Below are positions 1 to 6,406 of a DNA stretch of 64,000 nt, piece by piece. Source of the DNA: Christiangramia portivictoriae DSM 23547 (GTDB lineage: Bacteria; Bacteroidota; Bacteroidia; Flavobacteriales; Flavobacteriaceae); the NCBI RefSeq assembly GCF_000423045.1, contig NZ_AUHF01000001.1, positions 744,001 to 808,000 of the forward strand. The letters are read 5' to 3'. Below the pieces are notes generated by a model that searched no databases, was not told the DNA's origin, and saw only the letters and a program-made list of their open reading frames with translations. Both the position numbers and the translations under genes were made by a program. How positions within the stretch are numbered: the first letter of the stretch is position 1; every line of letters begins with the position of its first letter.

Positions 1-3
1 TAA

Positions 4-903
4 CTAAATATCATATTGTGCTAAAGTAGATTGAAGATCTTCAATTATATCTCTTTGAAAATTCACTGGTTCGATAATCTTGACCTTATTGCCATAGGAT
101 AGAATTTCCATTTTAAAATCGAAAGTAGGGCGTATGTAGTAGCTAAAAGTAATCTCTTCCTTAGTTTTATTGATCAGGGTTTGGCTATGATGCAGGGGAA
201 GGGATTCTACATACCTACCTTGTTCGGGAGTAAATGAGAGAATGATTTCAGTAGCTTTTTCATCGGTGCCATTAATGATTCCAAAGCTTTCTTTGAATTC
301 CTTGTGAACATTATAAGGGACTGGTTGAAATTTAATGGGACTTATGTTTAATTCCTTAATACGATCTAAGGAGAAATTTTTGATCCTGGAATCCCTTTGA
401 TCTTGCCCAATGAGATACCAGCGGTTCTGCGCTTCTTTAAGAGCAATTGGTTTAACCTTTCGTTGTGTTTCAGAACTATCCCAAAACTTGGTGTAATTAA
501 ATTCGGTAACTAATCTATTCTGAATGGCATGGATCAGGCCGGCCATATGTTCTGTGCCCAGGTGTCTTCTCTCTTCAAAAACAAGGCAGTCCGCGAAACC
601 TCTAGAAAGTTTGATTGCATTTACAATCTCGAAATTTTCGCGCAGTCGTCGGGTTTGTAGATCTTCTGTATCTTCTTTGATGTAATACTTATTACAACTT
701 TTATCTGAAGCAATTTCTATTTCAAAGTTAGACGCGATCCCTTTTAGATCTCTTTGCAGAGTCCTTTGAGAAGTGAGTAGGTTATCTTCAATGGCATCTG
801 GGTCTAAAGATATCTCATCCTGTAACTCCTGGTAGCTCATAGGTCTTCTTCTCAACAAAGAGATGATCTTGGTGTATCTTTTCATGGTTTGGTTTACAGA
901 CAT
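4..903 (-). CDS. WYL-domain transcriptional regulator (YafY-like)
   Basis: A 299-residue predicted DNA-binding regulator. The first ~75 residues form a helix-turn-helix/DeoR-like segment. The WYL domain covers about residues 128-200 and includes the signature stretch NRWYLIGQD; a WCX-like C-terminal part follows. In this family the WYL domain senses a ligand (often nucleic acid or a nucleotide) and the protein represses or activates nearby genes. It lies 10 bases downstream of the small hydrolase gene on the same strand, so the two are probably co-transcribed. A CGACA-N5-TGTCG dyad upstream of the pair could be its operator. The ligand is unknown. The family call is firm; the regulatory role here is inferred. 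Confidence 0.88.
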   Translation of the reverse strand: MSVNQTMKRYTKIISLLRRRPMSYQELQDEISLDPDAIEDNLLTSQRTLQRDLKGIASNFEIEIASDKSCNKYYIKEDTEDLQTRRLRENFEIVNAIKLSRGFADCLVFEERRHLGTEHMAGLIHAIQNRLVTEFNYTKFWDSSETQRKVKPIALKEAQNRWYLIGQDQRDSRIKNFSLDRIKELNISPIKFQPVPYNVHKEFKESFGIINGTDEKATEIILSFTPEQGRYVESLPLHHSQTLINKTKEEITFSYYIRPTFDFKMEILSYGNKVKIIEPVNFQRDIIEDLQSTLAQYDI

Positions 904-913
904 AGGTTAAATT

Positions 914-1402
914 TTAATGGCATATTTTAGAAAAGAAGGTATCCAATTGTTTCTCAAATACCGAAACCGGTATTCTATGACCTAACATTGGATCTGTATT
1001 TATATTCAATTCAGAAGTCGTTAGATGTTTACCAAGAAATGTCATTGTTTCCAATGGATCTACAACGTCATCATTTCCACCTAAAAGGATCTGTTTACAA
1101 GCTAACCCTTTTAAATAAAAACTTTTAAAATTAGTAAGTCGATAATTGGATAACGGGGGGTTGAAAATCAAAGCTGGTCTGCCAATATTTTCGGAAATGA
1201 TGTAGGCATTCAATCCGCCCATGCTACTACCAATTACTACATTGAATTCGGTATCCAGATAATGCTCTAAAATTTCTACTGGTTGAATATGCTGATGGTT
1301 GTAATTAATATCAGGTGCGTATACATTACCATATTGCTCTAAGATCTTTCTTTTTTCCTTACTGAGTTTGCTTTTCAGTCCGTGGAGATATAAAATATTC
1401 AT
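914..1402 (-). CDS. Small alpha/beta hydrolase (YqiA/UPF0227-like esterase)
   Basis: A 162-residue single-domain alpha/beta hydrolase. The N-terminus MNILYLHGLKSK carries the HG oxyanion motif, GSSMGG is the nucleophile elbow with the catalytic serine, and MLGHRIP near the end supplies the likely catalytic histidine. YqiA-type proteins are small cytosolic carboxylesterases of unclear physiological substrate, and the length fits. It is the first gene of a two-gene leftward operon with the WYL regulator (10-base gap). The family assignment is good; substrate and role are unknown. Confidence 0.75.
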   Translation of the reverse strand: MNILYLHGLKSKLSKEKRKILEQYGNVYAPDINYNHQHIQPVEILEHYLDTEFNVVIGSSMGGLNAYIISENIGRPALIFNPPLSNYRLTNFKSFYLKGLACKQILLGGNDDVVDPLETMTFLGKHLTTSELNINTDPMLGHRIPVSVFEKQLDTFFSKICH

Positions 1403-1444
1403 TCGGTTAAATTAAATGTTCAATACAAATTAAACAACAGTACG

Positions 1445-1459
1445 CGACAAATAATGTCG
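1445..1459. promoter_or_regulatory. Dyad upstream of the hydrolase-WYL operon, candidate operator
   Basis: CGACA-N5-TGTCG is a perfect 5+5 inverted repeat about 43 bases upstream of the hydrolase start codon. A TAATTTG stretch resembling a -7 element lies between the dyad and the gene. Its position suits a repressor site for the WYL regulator encoded in the same operon. This is inference; no second copy was seen in the window. Confidence 0.35.
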
Positions 1460-1469
1460 TTTGGTTAGA

Positions 1470-1491
1470 AAAGTAAGCTTTTGCTTACTTT
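1470..1491. other. Perfect 9-bp stem-loop in the 1.4-2.0 kb gap
   Basis: AAAGTAAGC, a TTTT loop and GCTTACTTT form a perfect hairpin. Only a short T-run follows on either strand, so terminator function is uncertain. Otherwise the 1403-2029 gap holds the upstream dyad, a possible broken small gene (1656-1911) and one strong terminator-like hairpin. I see nothing convincing between about 1500 and 1655. Confidence 0.4.
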
Positions 1492-1655
1492 AAGGCGCAG
1501 CCATTGATCAGCCATTAGTTCCAGGCAAAAAGCTAAACGATAATTTACTTCTGATATCAGTTGATCAGGCGAGCTATGAGTAGTAATGAAAACGATGTAA
1601 AAAGGAGAAAAATTTAGAGATTTTAATCTTGCGATGCTTCCATTTCAAGATTGGT

Positions 1656-1911
1656 TTACCTCACCGGTAAATATAATACTGTCTTCTGGACCATATCATA
1701 GAAAGGCATGGTGCCACCAGATTTAGGCCTCATATTCCTAACCGGCTGATACCTTTCTTGAAATTTTAATATCAAGTTTTCTATATCTTTCCTGGTAGCG
1801 GGCTTATTTTCAGCCTTGGTAAATACTGCTTGTACACCGTTAGCTAGTCCAGTCCCGAGTACTAAAAACCCTCTTAATCAATATGATTTTGAGGGTTTTT
1901 TGTTTTTTCAT
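1656..1911 (-). pseudogene. Possible frameshifted small secreted protein
   Basis: Reading leftwards, an ATG at 1911 begins MKKQKTLKIILIKRV, then leaves frame at a five-T run. In the neighbouring frame the sequence continues as LVLGTGLANGVQAVFTKAEN and stays open for about 65 codons to a stop at 1656-1658. Removing one T would join a lysine-rich, hydrophobic signal-like N-terminus to a basic tail rich in K, R and P. I recognise no family. The ATG end coincides with a hairpin that looks like a terminator on the opposite strand, so this may be chance. Low confidence. Confidence 0.25.
1862..1908 (+). terminator. Strong intrinsic terminator without an obvious upstream gene
   Basis: AAAACCCTC pairs with GAGGGTTTT, with a second inner pairing AATCA/TGATT, followed by a T-rich tract with one G. 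It has the form of a rightward rho-independent terminator, yet no rightward gene precedes it in the window. It overlaps the start of the putative leftward broken gene, so only one of the two interpretations may be right. Confidence 0.55.
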
Positions 1912-2029
1912 TGCTTACTACGTCAATTCTTGATGTAAATCTTTTCATAGTTAAATCTTAAATAACATTAGGAATTTCTGTTACTATTTTCTTAATTAGT
2001 AATACCCAAAAAGTTAAAAACTTGTTAAT

Positions 2030-2371
2030 ATGAATATAAGCGGATTTACCCTAGATAAGCTAAAGGATGGTATAATGGCAACAGATTTGAGGCAGAGTAC
2101 TTCCATTAATTTTATTAATACATTAAGAAACAAGCAACTAATATATTTCGATCACAAGGGAAGAGTGTATCTTACAAATAAGGGAAAAATTGCCAATAAG
2201 TTAGGATTTCAGCGATATTTGAAGCTGGAGAGAGATCAGCAGGAGTTACTTGAGCAAGAGCTGGAAACTATACAGGTAGAAAATAGAGGTCTCCTCATGA
2301 TTTTCTCTGGGATGATTATAAGTCTTCTGCTCATCATCGCATTCTGGGTGTTGGAGCTTCAAAGTATATAG
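2030..2371 (+). CDS. Small membrane-tethered protein with winged-helix-like head
   Basis: A 113-residue protein of unknown function. Residues ~8-60 resemble a small winged-helix fold: helical LDKLKDGIMATDL, then a turn and a recognition-like helix, then a wing IYFDHKGRVYLTNKG. Residues 62-84 are a charged, coiled-coil-like helix rich in E and Q. Residues ~88-109 form one hydrophobic membrane span near the C-terminus. A possible reading is a membrane-anchored DNA-binding protein, but this is inference. AAGTT-AAA-AACTT, a dyad just upstream at 2011-2023, could be an autoregulatory site. It stands alone between a terminator and another small gene. Confidence 0.6.
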   Translation: MNISGFTLDKLKDGIMATDLRQSTSINFINTLRNKQLIYFDHKGRVYLTNKGKIANKLGFQRYLKLERDQQELLEQELETIQVENRGLLMIFSGMIISLLLIIAFWVLELQSI

Positions 2372-2449
2372 TCAGAATAGTGGATTAAAAACATTAAGAT
2401 TTTACTGAATTCTATTACATGATCTTCTAATAGTAGGATAAATTGCCGG

Positions 2450-2644
2450 ATGAAATTTTACTATCTCAGTAAACAGGCTAATGATGATGGCGTGGTGTCT
2501 ATTCACGCAGACAGTTGTGAGCAACTGCCTTCTATCCTTGAAAGGGTTTACCTTGGTATTTTTGATAATAGTAGGTTGGCTGCCGAGGCAGCGCTCTCAA
2601 AATACCAGGTACTCAACCTTGAAACCTGTTTTTGCTGTAAATAA
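2450..2644 (+). CDS. Small Cys-containing protein of unknown function
   Basis: A 64-residue protein I cannot name. It carries an H-x-D-x-C-x-x-LP pattern (HADSCEQLP), then a YLGIFDN segment and a C-terminal cysteine cluster CFCCK. The spacing of the His/Cys pair and the terminal cysteines suggests a metal or disulfide site, but this is inference. The start ATG at 2450 follows an A/T-rich stretch with no Shine-Dalgarno sequence, which is normal for this phylum. It lies 170 bases before the metal-pump promoter, on the same strand but probably not in its transcript. Confidence 0.6.
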   Translation: MKFYYLSKQANDDGVVSIHADSCEQLPSILERVYLGIFDNSRLAAEAALSKYQVLNLETCFCCK

Positions 2645-2782
2645 ATCCTGATATAAATTCTCACCAACTATTTTGTAGGGTTAGTTCTTTCCTGCGTAAT
2701 AAATTAAGAATCTTTGTAAGCAACGAATGTTGATCTTATTTCAAAGTTTTTAGTGTTCCTCATTTTTCAATTTTGGATCTCC

Positions 2783-2816
2783 TTTTGTTTAAACTTCCCG
2801 GTATTTAGTACCTTTA
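2783..2816 (+). promoter_or_regulatory. Promoter of the metal-transporting ATPase gene
   Basis: TTTTG at 2783-2787 and TACCTTTA at 2809-2816, 21 bases apart, match the Bacteroidota TTTG/TAnnTTTG pattern with one mismatch. Transcription would begin near 2822. This is why the ATG at 2838 is taken as the start rather than the in-frame GTG at 2817, which lies inside or next to the promoter. Confidence 0.6.
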
Positions 2817-2817
2817 G

Positions 2818-2828
2818 TGGAAATTCCA
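2818..2828. promoter_or_regulatory. Palindrome at the ATPase transcription start
   Basis: TGGAAATTCCA is a perfect palindrome exactly where transcription of the metal pump should begin. A repressor bound here would block initiation. The half-site resembles that of the S24 regulator's palindrome (GGAA/TTCC) but with a different spacer, so a shared regulator is only a guess. Confidence 0.35.
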
Positions 2829-2837
2829 ATAGAATTA

Positions 2838-4814
2838 ATGTCGGGACATAATCACGGAGCTTGCGATTCTCATACCGATGGTGTTTTTGGGAAACGAACA
2901 GAGTTAATTTTTTCAGTGCTCAGCGGAGTATTTCTTCTGATAGGGTTCTTACTTCAGCAATTTTCAGAATTAAAATTTCTTTTTGTTCTAATTCCATTCT
3001 TACTTTCATATTTTTTAGGAGGATATTATACAGCAAAAGAAGCTATTCATGAAATTTCGAAAGCGAGGTTTGAAATCGATTTTCTGATGCTAGTGGCGGC
3101 GATAGGAGCCGCTTTTCTTGATAAATGGGCAGAAGGCGGACTGTTATTATTCTTATTCAGTCTTGGGCATGCACTTGAACATCTTGCCATGGACAAAGCT
3201 CAGAAATCCATTGAAGCGCTCACAAATCTTGCTCCGAAACAAGCATTAAAAAAGATTGATGGACAGTTTCAGGAAGTAGATCTAAATGATTTAGAAGTTG
3301 GAGATATTTTACGTGTACGCCCTAATTCTACCGTACCGGCAGACAGCATTCTAATCCATGGAAGAACAACTATCAATCAGGCGTCAATAACAGGGGAGAG
3401 TATTCCAGTAGATAAGTTAGCGATAGAAGGCCAGGATATTGATATTTATGCCATCGATTCCATTCCAGATAAATATCGCGCTTTTGCGGGAACAATCAAT
3501 GGCGATGCCACAATCGAATTAAAGGTAATCAGAAAAGCTGAAGACTCTACTCTTAGCCGTCTTATTGAAATGGTGCAGCAGGCGCAGGATAAAAAGTCTC
3601 CAACTCAATTGCTTACAGATAAGTTTGAAAAGTTCTATGTGCCGGCGGTACTTATTTTAATTCTGATTCTAAATTTCGCATTTATTGTGCTCGACGAACC
3701 ATGGTCTGCCAGTTTTTACCGGTCTATGGCTGCTCTGGTGGCAGCAAGTCCCTGTGCGCTTGCAATTTCCACACCTTCTGCAGTTTTAAGTGGTATCGCA
3801 CGCGCCGCCAGAGGAGGAGTCTTATTCAAAGGGGGAAAACCTCTAGAAGATCTTGGAACGCTAACAACCTTAGCTTTTGATAAAACCGGAACACTAACTG
3901 AAGGAAATCCAAAACTCACGGATGTTGTTTTGCTGAATAACACTTCGGAAGAGCAATTGCTTTCTGAAGTAGTCGCTCTGGAGAGTTCTAGTAATCATCC
4001 ACTGGCTAAAGCTATAGTCCGCGATGGGGAGATGAAACTTCCACAGAATTACGAGTTGCCTCAATTATCTACTTCTGAAGCGATACAGGGAAAAGGTATT
4101 ACTGGTGACATCAACGGTAAATCAATCTCCATAGGAAATCTGGAGCTTTTTCAGGATGGAGAAAGCCCAGATAACGAAATCGCACACCAGATTAGCAGAC
4201 TGGAGCAAGCTGGTAAAACAACAATGCTGGTAAAATCAGGTACTCAATTTGTTGGGATACTAGGTTTGATGGATGTGCCCAGAAAATCTGCTAAACCTAC
4301 TTTGATGCGTTTAAAGCAATTGGGAATCAAAGAAATGCTCATGCTCACAGGTGATAATCAATTCGTTGCAGATGCAGTCGCTAATGATATTGGTATTACT
4401 GAAGCCTATGGCAGCCTGCTACCTGAAGAAAAGGTAAGCAAGATTAGAGAATTTAGCAGCGTCAATAAAAAAGTCGCAATGATTGGTGATGGAGTCAACG
4501 ATGCTCCTGCGATGGCCAATAGCACAGTGGGAATTGCGATGGGTGCTGCTGGGAGTGATGTCGCATTGGAAACTGCCGATATTGCCCTTATGGCAGATAA
4601 GCTAGAGGTTCTTCCTTTCGCAATTGGTTTAAGCAGGAAAGCGCATACCATCGTCAAACAGAATTTGTGGATTAGTCTCGGAGTAGTAGCCTTGCTGCTT
4701 CCAGCAACAATTTTTGGATGGGCTAACATTGGGATCGCCGTGGTTTTCCACGAAGGTTCGACTCTTGTAGTGGTGCTGAATGCCCTCAGACTGCTGGCGT
4801 ACAAATCTCCCTAA
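2838..4814 (+). CDS. P1B-4-type heavy-metal P-type ATPase
   Basis: A 658-residue membrane pump that uses ATP to export transition metals. Visible motifs are TGES (actuator), DKTGTLTEG with phosphorylated Asp348, SSNHPLAKA (the HP motif of the N-domain) and GDGVNDAPA. The membrane metal site reads SPC (304-306) rather than CPC, and the last membrane segment has HEGST (His638). The SPC plus HEGxT pair defines the P1B-4 subgroup, known mainly for Co(II) and, in some members, Fe(II), Zn(II) or Ni(II) export. There is no N-terminal metal-binding ferredoxin-like domain, only a His-containing tail (GHNHGACDSHTDG). The start was chosen from promoter position. Metal specificity cannot be settled from sequence; many relatives are annotated ZntA/CadA. 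Confidence 0.93.
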   Translation: MSGHNHGACDSHTDGVFGKRTELIFSVLSGVFLLIGFLLQQFSELKFLFVLIPFLLSYFLGGYYTAKEAIHEISKARFEIDFLMLVAAIGAAFLDKWAEGGLLLFLFSLGHALEHLAMDKAQKSIEALTNLAPKQALKKIDGQFQEVDLNDLEVGDILRVRPNSTVPADSILIHGRTTINQASITGESIPVDKLAIEGQDIDIYAIDSIPDKYRAFAGTINGDATIELKVIRKAEDSTLSRLIEMVQQAQDKKSPTQLLTDKFEKFYVPAVLILILILNFAFIVLDEPWSASFYRSMAALVAASPCALAISTPSAVLSGIARAARGGVLFKGGKPLEDLGTLTTLAFDKTGTLTEGNPKLTDVVLLNNTSEEQLLSEVVALESSSNHPLAKAIVRDGEMKLPQNYELPQLSTSEAIQGKGITGDINGKSISIGNLELFQDGESPDNEIAHQISRLEQAGKTTMLVKSGTQFVGILGLMDVPRKSAKPTLMRLKQLGIKEMLMLTGDNQFVADAVANDIGITEAYGSLLPEEKVSKIREFSSVNKKVAMIGDGVNDAPAMANSTVGIAMGAAGSDVALETADIALMADKLEVLPFAIGLSRKAHTIVKQNLWISLGVVALLLPATIFGWANIGIAVVFHEGSTLVVVLNALRLLAYKSP

Positions 4815-4848
4815 GATATTTATAAGCAAAAAAGTTTTACGAAATAGA

Positions 4849-4890
4849 GGAAAGATTCCATTTATTGTTTTAAATTTGGAATAATTCCAA
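4849..4890. promoter_or_regulatory. Two palindromic operators over the S24 regulator promoter
   Basis: TTGGAATAATTCCAA (4876-4890) is a perfect 7-1-7 palindrome overlapping the -7 element TAAATTTG (4871-4878). A second, weaker copy GGAAAGATTCC (4849-4859) lies with its centre about 29 bases upstream. Both share GGAA-N3-TTCC. The position points to autorepression by the downstream S24-family regulator, as for LexA/CI-like proteins. Binding itself is inference. Confidence 0.6.
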
Positions 4891-4902
4891 TATTATTTAT
4901 TT

Positions 4903-5670
4903 ATGGGTACACCTGGATCGATTGAAATAAAGCATTTTAAAGAAGTGCGTGAAGAGCACAATTATACTCAAACTGAATTTGCCACTTTATTAGGAATCAA
5001 AAATTCTACAGCAGATATTGAACGGGGTCGTACCAAACTCTCGGGTAAAGTGGTCGCCGAGCTCTTGCGGCAATTTGCGATCAATCCTTTATGGTTATTT
5101 GGTGACAGTGGGCAAAAGTATCTAAAGATTAGTAAAGGTGATGTAAGCCCAAAGGTTGTTACTGTAGACAATGCCGATAATGAAAATATTGTCCTGGTGA
5201 ATCAAAAAGCGGCGGCAGGGTATCCTCATAATGTTCAGGATGTAGAATGGTATAATCAACTTCCGGCCTTCGATATTCCATTACCAGAATTTAGAAATGC
5301 GACATATCGGGGTTTTCAGATTGAAGGTGATAGTATGCTGCCAGATTACCGACCGGGGGAATGGGTGATGGGAAAAGCGGTTGCCAGTATTGAGGAAGCC
5401 AGCAATAATAAAGTATACGTGATCGTGATGTATGATTCTGTTCTGGTAAAGAAAATACAGAAAATGCCAGATCCTTCAAAAGTCTTACTCATATCATTAA
5501 ATGAAGAGTACTTACCGTTAGAGATCAATGTTCATGATATTCAGGAGATCTGGCAGGTAAACTCCAAGCTTACTTTTAATTTGGACAATCCTACGAATAA
5601 TGGACTTTTCCAGGAATTGCAGCAATCCATGAACGAATTAAAAAGAGAGCTAAAATCTTTTAAACACTAA
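4903..5670 (+). CDS. XRE/S24-family (LexA/CI-like) transcriptional regulator
   Basis: A 255-residue regulator with an N-terminal XRE helix-turn-helix (residues ~10-68, YTQTEFATLLGIKNSTADIE) and a C-terminal S24 peptidase domain (~residues 100-225). GDSMLPDYRPGEW holds the catalytic serine, VLVKKI the likely catalytic lysine, and AAAGYP upstream resembles the Ala-Gly self-cleavage region of LexA/CI proteins. A short coiled-coil-like tail (MNELKRELKSF) ends the protein. Such regulators are inactivated by self-cleavage, classically under DNA damage. Two palindromes cover its own promoter. No umuD/umuC or phage genes lie nearby, so its targets are unknown. Confidence 0.85.
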   Translation: MGTPGSIEIKHFKEVREEHNYTQTEFATLLGIKNSTADIERGRTKLSGKVVAELLRQFAINPLWLFGDSGQKYLKISKGDVSPKVVTVDNADNENIVLVNQKAAAGYPHNVQDVEWYNQLPAFDIPLPEFRNATYRGFQIEGDSMLPDYRPGEWVMGKAVASIEEASNNKVYVIVMYDSVLVKKIQKMPDPSKVLLISLNEEYLPLEINVHDIQEIWQVNSKLTFNLDNPTNNGLFQELQQSMNELKRELKSFKH

Positions 5671-5699
5671 AAAGCCCCTTCTATGATAGAAAGGGCTTT
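5671..5699. terminator. Bidirectional terminator
   Basis: AAAGCCC pairs with GGGCTTT around an inner TTCTA/TAGAA stem with one C-A mismatch. It sits between the convergent S24 regulator and lipoprotein genes and can serve both. Confidence 0.8.
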
Positions 5700-5720
5700 C
5701 AGTTCTTTTATTGTCAAGAT

Positions 5721-6008
5721 TTAGTAGTCGTCGTTTCCTTCTACTTCGTCTTCAACATCCTGAGCTGCATTCTCTACTGCATCTCCAGCGTCGTTAGCTG
5801 CGTTTTCAATAGCATCTCCAGCATCATTAGCGGCATTTTCGATATCATTACCCGCGTCGTCCATGTCATCCATATCATCCATGTCGTCCATATCATCAGA
5901 CTCCATTTGCTCCATGTCATCAGTTTCGTTCTCGTTAGTCTCTCTACAAGAAGTAAAGAAAACACTTGTTGATAGTGCTAAAGCGAGCATTAAAATTGGT
6001 TTTTTCAT
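5721..6008 (-). CDS. Acidic repeat lipoprotein
   Basis: A 95-residue predicted lipoprotein: a basic-hydrophobic signal peptide ending FFTSC with the acylated Cys at residue 21, then a very acidic mature part. Residues ~38-51 are a run of DDM units. Residues 56-88 are three 11-residue repeats (ENAANDAGDA type), a periodicity seen in LEA-like and apolipoprotein-like amphipathic helices. Function is unknown; such proteins are often linked to stress or the cell surface, which is inference. It lies downstream of a second small lipoprotein on the same strand (64-base gap), perhaps one transcript. Confidence 0.75.
   Translation of the reverse strand: MKKPILMLALALSTSVFFTSCRETNENETDDMEQMESDDMDDMDDMDDMDDAGNDIENAANDAGDAIENAANDAGDAVENAAQDVEDEVEGNDDY
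5745..5843 (-). repeat. Three 33-base coding repeats (11 residues each)
   Basis: The repeats encode IENAANDAGDA twice and a diverged VENAAQDVEDE once. The first two are identical at protein level. A run of short DDM-coding repeats adjoins at about 5855-5897. Such tandem repeats can change copy number between strains by slippage. Confidence 0.75.
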
Positions 6009-6072
6009 AATTTGATTATTTAGTTATTAGTAGTTTTTAGTAATTCAATGTATTAAAATTAGAGATGTATTA

Positions 6073-6312
6073 CTAATTGTCGTCTCCAATTTTTTCGATC
6101 TCTTCGTCGATCTCTTTATTTACTTCCTTATCCACTTTTTTAGCTGTACGTTCAAGAATACCTTCTCGCTCATCAGCTTCTTCAGGTGATTTTACCTGCT
6201 TTTCAACTTCAACTTCCCTAACGATCGTTTCCTTTTCTGCTTCCTGTCTACATGATGTAAGACATACAGAAGTGGTCATAACCGCAATCGCCAGGATTGA
6301 TAAACGTCTCAT
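6073..6312 (-). CDS. Small charged lipoprotein
   Basis: A 79-residue predicted lipoprotein: a signal peptide with lipobox CLTSC (Cys at residue 21), then a mature part almost wholly charged. It alternates E and K (EKETIVREVEVEKQVKS) and ends in a helical VDKEVNKEIDEEIEKIG segment. I recognise no named family. It precedes the acidic repeat lipoprotein on the same strand, and the two share the small size and lipobox form. Role unknown; a periplasmic or outer-membrane location is inferred from the lipobox. Confidence 0.7.
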   Translation of the reverse strand: MRRLSILAIAVMTTSVCLTSCRQEAEKETIVREVEVEKQVKSPEEADEREGILERTAKKVDKEVNKEIDEEIEKIGDDN

Positions 6313-6406
6313 TTGTATTTGTTTAGTTGTTAATACGGGTCGAAATTACAACTATAAACAATTGTACGAATTATTTTTACTTTTTTTTAGCAATGTTTGT
6401 TAATCA

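Noticed and set aside
1838-1864. tRNA 3'-end-like string (GTTAGCTAGTCC, CCCGAGTAC)
   Set aside because: No acceptor partner or cloverleaf can be folded around it. Mentioned only as a weak hint of an old integration site.
2817-2838. GTG at 2817 as start of the metal ATPase
   Set aside because: It lies directly at the end of a good promoter and before the likely transcription start; ATG at 2838 gives the usual family start.
4406-4804. Long leftward open frame opposite the ATPase gene
   Set aside because: It mirrors the coding strand of a well-conserved ATPase and has no recognisable protein features; treated as an antisense shadow.
5855-5897. Short tandem repeats as a CRISPR or satellite
   Set aside because: They are DDM codons inside the lipoprotein gene; there are no spacers.
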